Below, piece by piece: positions 57,546 to 64,000 of a stretch of DNA of 64,000 nucleotides. Position 1 is the first letter of the stretch; every line of letters starts with the position of its first letter. The notes under the pieces are model-generated. The model saw nothing but the letters and a program-made list of their open reading frames with translations. It was not told the origin of the DNA and did no database searches. Position numbers and translations under genes: made by a program. This stretch comes from Vicinamibacteria bacterium (GTDB taxonomy: Bacteria > Acidobacteriota > Vicinamibacteria > Fen-336). Where the stretch lies: NCBI GenBank assembly GCA_035570235.1, contig DATMML010000012.1, forward strand, positions 1-64,000, in the 5' to 3' direction.

Positions 57546-58579
57546 GGCAGCGAGGCGCGGAATGAGCTGACCGACTCCAGCTTCTCCTTGGCGTCGCGCA
57601 GGCGCGAGAGCAGACGCCAACGCACGATCCGCCGGAGCAGCACCCGCTCGAACCAGTGAAAGCCCGCGGGCCTTATGTCCGCGCGCGCCCGCCCCAGGAA
57701 GAGGAGGGTACCCCGGTCGCCGACCCTGCCGCTCACGAACGCCATGACCTCGACCGACGACTCGTAGTAATGGCTGGCGTAGAGCTGTTTCGAAGCCACG
57801 AAGATGCGGCTCAAGTTGCCGTCGGTTTTCTCGTAGATGGTGTTGTGATTGACGGCGATCACGGACAACCGGTGGGCCCGCTCCTCGTACCAGCTCACGA
57901 AGTCCTCGGCCGCGTCGGGGCGGGCCTGGGGGAAGTCCAGGAGGTAGCGGCGGAGCTCGGGCACGTCGGCGAGGACGAACCAGGGCCGTTCGAGCAGGGT
58001 CTGCACGCTATCCGGGGCCGGGGTCGCGCTCTTGCCGTCGCGGTAAACCGGGAGGGCCCGGTTGCCCCCCGCCTGATAGGAGGACGCGTAACCGGCCAGG
58101 GTCTCCCGGAAGAGGCCGGCCGCGCGCTCGGCCGCGGCCGGCGACGACCAGTCCACTTCCTTCCGGAAGCGCTCGATGGCGTCCGCCGAGAAGCGCACCT
58201 CGCAGTCTCCCACCCGGCACTCCCGCAGGCGCTCCAGCTCCCGGCGATCGAAGTTGAGCGCCTGCAGGTCGTGGGAGGAGGGGGGCGTCCCCAGCCGCCC
58301 CGCCCCCACCAGGTTGTCGCTGCGGCGAAGGCAGGAGGGGTCGCGGGCGCACTCGCGGAACCGGTCCTTCGAGGCCCGCACCTGCACGGCCCCGATCGTC
58401 ATCACCTCCGAGCGGTCGCCGGTGTCCACCACCCGGGCCACGATGCGGCCCTGCTCGATCTCCGCGCGCTCCAGGGCCGTGAAGCCCTCCCCGCCAGGGT
58501 AGGCGGCGAGGGGTCCGAGACCGTCGACCGGCGCGCCCCGGGCCCAGAGCGCGAGGAGGGCGGCGGCCAGGAACTTCAC
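57542..58579 (-). CDS. Exported protein of unknown function
   Basis: Protein of 345 aa with a GTG start at 58579, 7 nt after TAAGAT and without a ribosome site. The N-terminus VKFLAAALLALWARGAPV is a signal-peptide-like hydrophobic segment. Body segments include SEVMTIGAVQVRASKDRFREC, YQAGGNRALPVYRDGK and LYASHYYESSVEVMAFV. Three or four Cys occur in pairs (ECARDPSC, ECRVGDC), which could form disulfides after export. The C-terminus FERVLLRRIVRWRLLSRLRD is basic. I do not recognise the family. It is translationally coupled to the glycosyltransferase gene through a TTGA overlap, so a role in envelope lipid or glycan biology is plausible. Confidence 0.65.
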   Translation of the reverse strand: MKFLAAALLALWARGAPVDGLGPLAAYPGGEGFTALERAEIEQGRIVARVVDTGDRSEVMTIGAVQVRASKDRFRECARDPSCLRRSDNLVGAGRLGTPPSSHDLQALNFDRRELERLRECRVGDCEVRFSADAIERFRKEVDWSSPAAAERAAGLFRETLAGYASSYQAGGNRALPVYRDGKSATPAPDSVQTLLERPWFVLADVPELRRYLLDFPQARPDAAEDFVSWYEERAHRLSVIAVNHNTIYEKTDGNLSRIFVASKQLYASHYYESSVEVMAFVSGRVGDRGTLLFLGRARADIRPAGFHWFERVLLRRIVRWRLLSRLRDAKEKLESVSSFRASLP

Positions 58580-58668
58580 GGGTTCAATCTTAGCCGAACC
58601 CGGGTGCTTCGGGCCCCCGAGGACCCCACCCGCGCCGGGGGCTGGTAAGATCCGCGGGGGGGGACGGC

Positions 58669-60291
58669 ATGACAAACGAGAAAGCGAAGGCGTACCCCTG
58701 GTTCGTGGTCGGCGACATCAACGGCTTCTTCGGCCTGATGTTCGACAACCTCACCGTCCTCTCTTTCCTGGCCGGGATCCTGATCTTCGCCTTCGGCTAC
58801 CCGGCGGACATCGTCTACACCCGCATGTTCCCCGGCACCGCCTTCGGAGTGCTCTTCGGCGACCTCGTCTACACCGCGATGGCGCGGAGGCTCGCCAAGA
58901 AGACGGGTCGGACCGCCATCACCGCCATGCCCCTGGGCCTCGACACGCCCTCCACCATCGGGATCGCGCTGGTCGTCCTGGGCCCCGCCTTCGTCTCCCT
59001 GAAAGGCAGACTCCCCGAGCGGGAGGCCGCGCTGATGACTTGGTACATCGGCATGGCCACCATGGTCATGATCGGCCTGGTCAAGCTGGTCCTTTCTTTC
59101 GCCGGGGCTTGGGTCCAAAAGGTGGTGCCGCAGGCCGGGCTTCTGGGATCTATAGCCGGGATCGGGCTCGCCCTCATCGGCTTCATCCCCCTAGTGGATG
59201 TGTTCGGCCTGCCCCTGGTGGGGATGGTCTCGCTCGGTCTCATCCTCTACAACCTGGTGGCCGGCATCCGCCTGCCCCGCAACCTGCCCGGGGTGCTGGC
59301 CGCGATCGCGGTGGGGACCCTGCTCTATCACGTCCTCGGACCCGCCGGGCTGGTGGGCGGGGCCTACCAGGCGCCCCTGGCGGAGTTCCACTTCGGCCTG
59401 CCGCTCCCCACCCTTGCCTTTCTCAAGGGCCTCGTGCCCGCACTGACCTACCTGCCCATCGCCTTCCCCTTCGCGCTCCTCACCGTGGTGGGCGGCATCA
59501 ACGTCACCGAGAGCGCCCGGGTGGCGGGCGACGACTACAGCACCCGCGACATCCTCCTCACGGAAGCGGTCGCCACCCTCATCGCCGGGGTCTGCGGGGG
59601 CGTGGCCCAGTCCACGCCTTACATCGGCCAGCCCGCTTACAAAGGAATGGGGGCCCGCGCCGGATACACGCTCCTGACCGGCCTCTTCATCGGGCTGGGT
59701 GGGATCTTCGGTTACGTCTCCTACATCGTGGAGCTGATCCCGCGCGCCGTGCTGGCCCCCATCCTGATCTTCGTGGCTCTGGACATCATGGCCCAGGCCT
59801 ATCTGGCCTGCCCCGCCCGCCACGCCCCCGCCGTGGCCTTCGCCCATTTCCCGACCGTGGCGCGGTTGCTCGCCATCAAGCTCGGCAACCCCGCGATCGT
59901 GCCCCCCGAGCGCTTCCGGGCCCTTCTGGCCGCGCCCGGGAAGGAGCTGCCGGAGGTGCTGGTGACCCTGGCCGTGGGCAACGGCTTCATCCTCACTGCC
60001 ATGCTCTGGGGAGGCTTCCTGGCCGAGCTGATCGATCGGCGGCTGCCGCGCTCCGCACTCTACCTCGGCATCCTGGCCCTCTTCACGTTCTTCGGGGTGG
60101 TCCACTCGGCCTCCCCCGACGGCAACATGTATCTGCCCTGGACGCTGGCGGACGCGCAGCAGCGCACCATCCCCTACCAATTCGGGCTCGGCTACCTCGT
60201 GCTCGCCGTCTTGTTCCTGCTGCTCGGGCTCACCCGGGAAAGCCGGGAGGTCCATCCCGCGAGCGTGGACCATCCGGGAGTGGGGGGATAG
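58669..60291 (+). CDS. NCS2/AzgA-like permease
   Basis: Integral membrane transporter of 540 aa with about 12-14 hydrophobic helices (..GDINGFFGLMFDNLTVLSFLAGILIFAFG.., ..GLLGSIAGIGLALIGFIPLVDVFGLPLVG.., ..TLAFLKGLVPALTYLPIAFPFALLTVVGGINVTES..). A family-like segment is GVAQSTPYIGQPAYKGMGARAGYT, comparable to NCS2 purine permeases of the AzgA type, but the match is distant and the substrate is uncertain. A TAAGAT hexamer lies 21 nt before the ATG. It is divergent from the exported-protein gene. Confidence 0.75.
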   Translation: MTNEKAKAYPWFVVGDINGFFGLMFDNLTVLSFLAGILIFAFGYPADIVYTRMFPGTAFGVLFGDLVYTAMARRLAKKTGRTAITAMPLGLDTPSTIGIALVVLGPAFVSLKGRLPEREAALMTWYIGMATMVMIGLVKLVLSFAGAWVQKVVPQAGLLGSIAGIGLALIGFIPLVDVFGLPLVGMVSLGLILYNLVAGIRLPRNLPGVLAAIAVGTLLYHVLGPAGLVGGAYQAPLAEFHFGLPLPTLAFLKGLVPALTYLPIAFPFALLTVVGGINVTESARVAGDDYSTRDILLTEAVATLIAGVCGGVAQSTPYIGQPAYKGMGARAGYTLLTGLFIGLGGIFGYVSYIVELIPRAVLAPILIFVALDIMAQAYLACPARHAPAVAFAHFPTVARLLAIKLGNPAIVPPERFRALLAAPGKELPEVLVTLAVGNGFILTAMLWGGFLAELIDRRLPRSALYLGILALFTFFGVVHSASPDGNMYLPWTLADAQQRTIPYQFGLGYLVLAVLFLLLGLTRESREVHPASVDHPGVGG

Positions 60292-60297
60292 GACGAC

Positions 60298-61728
60298 TCA
60301 GCCCTTGACGGTGACGATGGGAACGAGCCGGGCCACCCGCCGGGCGAGGCCGGCTCGGTGCGTCGCCTCTACGACCGCGGTCACGTCCTTGTAGGCGCCC
60401 GGGGCCTCCTCCGCCACCCCCCGCAGCGAGGGGCTGCGGATCAGGATGCCCCGCCTCTTGAGTTCGTCCACGACCTGCCGGCCCGACCACTGCTTCAACG
60501 CCTGGTGCCGGCTCATGCCGCGGCCCGCCCCGTGGCACGCCGAGCCAAACGAAGCTTCCATACCCGTCTCCGTGCCCGCGAGCACATAGGAGCACGTGCC
60601 CATGGTGCCGCCCACGAGCACGGGCTGACCCACGGCCCGGAAGGCCTCCGGCAGGTCGGGATGGCCGGGGCCCCAGGCCCGCGTCGCCCCCTTCCGGTGG
60701 ACGTAGAGCGTCTTCCCTCGCCCCCCCACCCGGTGTTCCTCGACCTTGCACGTGTTGTGGGAGACGTCGTAGAGAAGCCTCAGGTGCGCCTGGGGGATCA
60801 CCTCCGCGAAAGCCGCCCGCGCCAGGTGGGTGATGACCTGGCGGTTGGCGAGGGCAACGTTGATGGCGGCCCGCATCGCCCCCAAATAACGCTCTCCCTC
60901 CGGGGAGTGGATGGGAGCGGAGGCGAGCTCGCGGTCGGGCAGGGCCAGGCGGTGGCGGGGGGCGGCGGCCAGCATCTCCTTCAGGGCCTCCGTCCCGATC
61001 TGGTGACCGAGACCGCGGGACCCGCAGTGGATGCTGACCACCACCTCCTTTTCCCGAAGGCCGTAGGCGCCGGCTGCGGGGGAGTCGAAAATCTCCGCTA
61101 CCTCCTGCACCTCCAGGTAGTGGTTGCCCGAGCCGAGGGTTCCCACCTCGTCGCGCATCCGGGTCTTGGCGCGATCCGAAACGCACTCGGCCCGGGCGTC
61201 CTTCATGCGCCCGTCCTCCTCGACGCGCTCCAGATCCTCGTGCCCGCCGAAGCCCTGCTCCACCGCCCAGCGCGCGCCCCCCAGGAGCATCCGGTCGAGC
61301 TCTTCCCGCCCCAGGCGGATTCCGCCCGTGCTCCCGACCCCCGCGGGCACGGTGCGGAAAAGGGCGTCCGCGAGTTCCTCTTTCGACTCCTCCACTTCAG
61401 CACGGACCAGGCCGGTGGTGAGGCTGCGCACCCCGCACGAGATGTCAAACCCAACCCCCCCCGCGGAGACCACGCCCCCCTCTTCGGGATCGAAGGCGGC
61501 CACCCCTCCCACCGCGAAGCCGTAGCCCCAATGGGCGTCGGGCATGGCCAGGGAGGCCTTCTGTATTCCGGGCAGGCTGGCGACGTTCACCACCTGCTCG
61601 TAGACCTTGTGGTCCATCGCGCGCAGGAGCTCCTCGGTGGCGAAGAGGAGGCCGGGAACACGCATCCGCCCCCGGGGCTCGATGACCCACTCCAGGTCCG
61701 ATCGGTGCTCGAAGAGAGACGGATCCAC
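60298..61728 (-). CDS. rtcB: RNA 2',3'-cyclic phosphate/3'-phosphate-5'-OH ligase
   Basis: tRNA/RNA repair ligase of 476 aa. Metal and active-site motifs are GGVGFDISCGVRS (Cys ligand), GSGNHYLEVQ, HCGSRGLGHQIG, DVSHNTCKVEEH and the guanylylation His segment FGSACHGAGRGMSR. Length fits the family (about 480 aa). The GTG start at 61728 lies 16 nt after the archease stop. Archease raises RtcB turnover in known systems, and the adjacent gene supports the assignment. It would seal broken tRNAs using GTP and Mn2+. Confidence 0.93.
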   Translation of the reverse strand: MDPSLFEHRSDLEWVIEPRGRMRVPGLLFATEELLRAMDHKVYEQVVNVASLPGIQKASLAMPDAHWGYGFAVGGVAAFDPEEGGVVSAGGVGFDISCGVRSLTTGLVRAEVEESKEELADALFRTVPAGVGSTGGIRLGREELDRMLLGGARWAVEQGFGGHEDLERVEEDGRMKDARAECVSDRAKTRMRDEVGTLGSGNHYLEVQEVAEIFDSPAAGAYGLREKEVVVSIHCGSRGLGHQIGTEALKEMLAAAPRHRLALPDRELASAPIHSPEGERYLGAMRAAINVALANRQVITHLARAAFAEVIPQAHLRLLYDVSHNTCKVEEHRVGGRGKTLYVHRKGATRAWGPGHPDLPEAFRAVGQPVLVGGTMGTCSYVLAGTETGMEASFGSACHGAGRGMSRHQALKQWSGRQVVDELKRRGILIRSPSLRGVAEEAPGAYKDVTAVVEATHRAGLARRVARLVPIVTVKG

Positions 61729-61744
61729 GGGCGGCTTTCCCCGG

Positions 61745-62176
61745 CTATACGTCCACCACACACTCCGCCACCCAGCGGCCCCGCTCGTCCTGGGCCACAT
61801 GCAGGGCGGTGTAGGTGGCTCCCTTGACCTCCACCGCGGGTTGGTGGCGCGCGGGCTCGACCCGCTCCCCGAAGCAGGTGGCCAGGAGGCGGCCGCCCTT
61901 GATCGCGACCTCGAAGCGTCGGAAGAGCAGGCCCTGGGTGTCCATCTCGTAAATGACCGCATTCAGCCAGTCGAAGAGCAACGCCTCCAGGTCGGAGGCC
62001 GCGCAGGCGATCTCGACCCCTCGCTCCGGCCGCACCGAGCCCGGGTCAGCGACGACCGCGGTCAAGGCCAAGGCGACGGCGGCGAAGGCCTCCGCCGGCG
62101 TCTTCCCGCGACCCCGGACGCCGATGTCGGCGTCATGGGCGAAGTGCTCCCACTCTGCCTCGGGGGTCTGCCCCAC
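61745..62176 (-). CDS. Archease
   Basis: RtcB cofactor of about 143 aa, GTG start at 62176. Segments include EHFAHDADIGVRGRGKTPAEAFAA (metal-binding Asp/His segment), DLEALLFDWLNAVIYEMDTQGLLF and the C-terminal VKGATYTALHVAQDERGRWVAECVVDV, which match the archease family. Archease speeds the guanylylation step of RtcB. The two are adjacent and form an operon. The start is placed to fit the family length; a longer frame to 62254 is probably untranslated. Confidence 0.88.
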   Translation of the reverse strand: MGQTPEAEWEHFAHDADIGVRGRGKTPAEAFAAVALALTAVVADPGSVRPERGVEIACAASDLEALLFDWLNAVIYEMDTQGLLFRRFEVAIKGGRLLATCFGERVEPARHQPAVEVKGATYTALHVAQDERGRWVAECVVDV

Positions 62177-62257
62177 CCGCCCTGTCCTTCCTCGCCCGAC
62201 GCCCGCCTCCGGCCGGGGAGACGACGGCGAATGGCTCCGGCCGCTCCCCCCCAAACG

Positions 62258-63463
62258 TCAGGAGTGGCCGGCTCGGATCGCGCGCGCCAGGCGGGCCACG
62301 CCCTCGCGGATGCGCCCCTCCTCCTCCTTAGCGAAGGTGAGACGCAGGGTGTTGGCCCCGCTGCCGTCCACGAAGAAGGGCGCCCCGGCCACGTAAGCCA
62401 CGCCCTCCTCGACCGCGCCGGGCAGGAGCTTCTCCGCGTCCATACCCTCCGGGAGGGTGGCCCACACGAACAACCCCCCCGCGGGGTGCGTCCAGGTGAC
62501 GCCGGGCAGCCCCTCCTTCTTCAGGGCCTCCAGCATGGCGTCACGCTTGGCGCGGTAGTAGGGCCGGATCCGCACCTTCTGCTCCTCGATGAGCCCGCGG
62601 CGCAGGCAGCTCAGCACGATCCGCTGGTCAAGGCTGCTCCCGCAAAGGTTGGCGGACTGCTTGGCGATCTCCACTTTGGCCAGGATCTCCTCCGGCCCCA
62701 ACAGGAACGCGGTCCGCAGCCCGGGGGCGAGGATCTTGGAGAAGGAAGCGAGGTAGAGCACGCGGCCCTCCTCGTCCATGGACTTGAGGGTGGGGCGGGG
62801 CTCGGCCTCGAAATAGAGGTCCCCGTAAGGATCGTCCTCCACGATCAACAGGTCCAGTTCCCGGGCCGTCCTCATGAGCTCCCGCCGGTTGGCCACGGGA
62901 TGGCTGATCCCGGAAGGGTTCTGGAAGTTCGGGACCACGTAGAGGAGCTTCACCCTCCGGCCCGCGGCTCGCTCCTCCGCATGGCGCCGGCGAAGGTCCT
63001 CGAGGTCCAGGCCCTGCTCGTCCAGCTTTACCCCCACCATCCGGGCCTGGGCGGCTCGGAAGGCGGAAGTGGCCCCGATGTACGAGGGCAGCTCCACCAG
63101 GGCGACGTCTCCGGGGTCGAGGAGGGTCCGGCTGACGAGGTCCAGGCCCTGTTGGCTGCCGTCCGTGATCAGGGTTTGGTCGACCGTGGCCGCCATCCCT
63201 TTGGCCCGGGCGTACTCCGTCACGGCCTGGATGAGGGCGCCCACGCCGCGGGTGAGCACGTATTGGAAGGCCTGTGCGCTCTCCCGTTCCAGGATTTCGT
63301 TCACGATCTCGCGGAACTGGGTGACCGGGAAGGTCTCCGGGCTCGGCTGGCCGGGAGCGAAGGAAATGATTCCCGGCCGCTCGATGAGGGCGCTCATGCG
63401 GCGGATGGCGGAGAAGCGCATACCCCGAGCGGCGGCCGAGAAGAGGGCCTCGTGGGTGGACAT
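62258..63463 (-). CDS. PLP-dependent aminotransferase (2-aminoadipate aminotransferase-like)
   Basis: Fold type I aminotransferase of 401 aa. The PLP-lysine segment is YLASFSKILAPGLRTAFLLGP. GIISFAPGQPSPETFPVTQF is the substrate segment, and the phosphate-binding segment is ITDGSQQGLDLVSRTLL. The sequence resembles the LysN/MocR-C-like group that transaminates 2-aminoadipate, aromatic or branched amino acids. It lacks the N-terminal GntR HTH of MocR regulators. The ATG at 63463 is 10 nt after a TATACT hexamer. Its exact substrate is not decidable. Confidence 0.85.
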   Translation of the reverse strand: MSTHEALFSAAARGMRFSAIRRMSALIERPGIISFAPGQPSPETFPVTQFREIVNEILERESAQAFQYVLTRGVGALIQAVTEYARAKGMAATVDQTLITDGSQQGLDLVSRTLLDPGDVALVELPSYIGATSAFRAAQARMVGVKLDEQGLDLEDLRRRHAEERAAGRRVKLLYVVPNFQNPSGISHPVANRRELMRTARELDLLIVEDDPYGDLYFEAEPRPTLKSMDEEGRVLYLASFSKILAPGLRTAFLLGPEEILAKVEIAKQSANLCGSSLDQRIVLSCLRRGLIEEQKVRIRPYYRAKRDAMLEALKKEGLPGVTWTHPAGGLFVWATLPEGMDAEKLLPGAVEEGVAYVAGAPFFVDGSGANTLRLTFAKEEEGRIREGVARLARAIRAGHS

Positions 63464-63532
63464 TGGGGCGTGCAGTATACCCTCGCTCGGAGGGCCTCTG
63501 CATCAGGTGGCGCCCCGCGCCTGGGGAGGTTG

Positions 63533-63964
63533 CTAGTCCGGTCTGATGATCATGACCTCCGTGGACTTGATGAGTGCGGCCACGATTTGGCCCCGCTGGA
63601 GCCTCATTTCCCGGGCGGCGTCCGACGTGATGATGGAGTTGATGCGCTGGCCGGCAATCGAGATCGTCACTTGCGCCAGCAGCCCGTCGATTCGGATGTC
63701 CGTAATGCGTCCCAGGAGCTGATTGCGACCGCTAATCCTTCGGAAGTACTTGCGTCGTGTCTCGACACTGCCCTTTTCGGCCTTCCGGGGCAGAAGCCGA
63801 TCGATCTCCGACTCGGGGATGCGGTGGTGTCCCCCCGGCGTTTTCACGGTTCGGAGCTTCTTGGCGTAAATCCATTGCTTGAGGGTGGTGTAGCCCACCC
63901 GCAGAACCTCGGAAGCCTCTCGAGGCGTTAGGAGCTTGGGGGGCCGGACTCGCCTGTCTGCCAT
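63533..63964 (-). CDS. HTH and TOBE (molybdopterin-binding-like) regulator
   Basis: Two-domain protein of 143 aa. Residues 10-55 form a MerR/excisionase-type HTH (LTPREASEVLRVGYTTLKQWIYAKKL, then TPGGHHRIPESEI). Residues 70-140 are a single TOBE/Mop domain (GRNQLLGRITDIRIDGLLAQVTISIAG..). Such fusions are thought to sense molybdate or a similar oxyanion and regulate transport or cofactor genes. No modABC genes are in the window. The ATG is 36 nt from the window edge, so its promoter region is mostly outside. Confidence 0.82.
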   Translation of the reverse strand: MADRRVRPPKLLTPREASEVLRVGYTTLKQWIYAKKLRTVKTPGGHHRIPESEIDRLLPRKAEKGSVETRRKYFRRISGRNQLLGRITDIRIDGLLAQVTISIAGQRINSIITSDAAREMRLQRGQIVAALIKSTEVMIIRPD

Positions 63965-64000
63965 TATCCAACCGGCCGCTCGGCCGCGGTTCGGGAAGGG

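Noticed and set aside
1-64000. tRNA, rRNA, CRISPR, insertion sequences or prophage
   Set aside because: No transposase, integrase, repeat array or recognisable RNA gene was seen in either strand.

Overview
The window is about 64 kb of very GC-rich bacterial chromosome, with coding sequence on both strands and short intergenic gaps. I see no rRNA, tRNA, CRISPR array, insertion sequence or prophage. The gene mix resembles Acidobacteriota: two S9 peptidases, Ser/Thr kinases with PEGA and TonB modules, a DUF4337 protein and many GTG or TTG starts. A myxobacterium-like lineage is also possible. This taxonomic reading is inference only.

Layout. 1-7.4 kb: the 3' part of a degenerate sensor kinase, a NYN-LOTUS RNA-binding or nuclease protein, a medium-chain dehydrogenase with a GDSL esterase, the SOS mutasome pair imuA-imuB, and a DoxX membrane protein. 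7.6-19.6 kb: a small membrane protein, a lipoprotein, a fused FAD/Fe-S D-lactate-dehydrogenase-type enzyme, an AsmA-like/GT51 peptidoglycan glycosyltransferase, an enoyl-CoA hydratase, two radical SAM enzymes, an aldo/keto reductase and a large exported TPR protein. 19.7-31.2 kb: a Cys-rich small protein, a terminator-bounded intergenic region, a lipoprotein, an S9 peptidase, a subtilase, a Xaa-Pro peptidase, a second aldo/keto reductase, adenosine deaminase, a DDAH-like hydrolase, an acyl-CoA dehydrogenase and an AlkA-type glycosylase. 31.2-43.5 kb: Tex, a boxD-like aldehyde dehydrogenase, oligopeptidase B, a DUF2071 protein, a 2,4-dienoyl-CoA-reductase-like SDR, a SUI1 factor, an archaeal-type methionine aminopeptidase, a DHH phosphoesterase, CspA and small membrane or unknown proteins. 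43.5-51.2 kb: two Ser/Thr kinases around a ferredoxin, D-aminoacyl-tRNA deacylase, DUF4337, fumarase C, a TlpA thioredoxin and a DCC-type membrane protein. 51.3-64 kb: transketolase, the methionine-salvage genes mtnB-mtnD-mtnC, a SpoIIE-type phosphatase, an MGDG-synthase-like glycosyltransferase, an NCS2/AzgA-like permease, the RNA repair pair archease-RtcB, a PLP aminotransferase and an HTH-TOBE regulator.

The most striking object is a 158-residue mini-intein (16286-16759) inside the AmmeMemoRadiSam-type radical SAM enzyme. It sits exactly in the CX3CX2C iron-sulfur motif, so the +1 extein residue is the third cluster cysteine and the intein's own Cys1 occupies that place in the precursor. 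Removing it restores an uninterrupted radical SAM protein of about 355 residues. Other points of interest are a kinase-PEGA-TonB fusion without a visible membrane segment, an AsmA-like/GT51 fusion whose Shine-Dalgarno lies in a perfect hairpin, 4-nt gene overlaps that use ATG, GTG, TTG and apparently CTG, and many start codons directly behind -10-like hexamers, which suggests leaderless transcripts.
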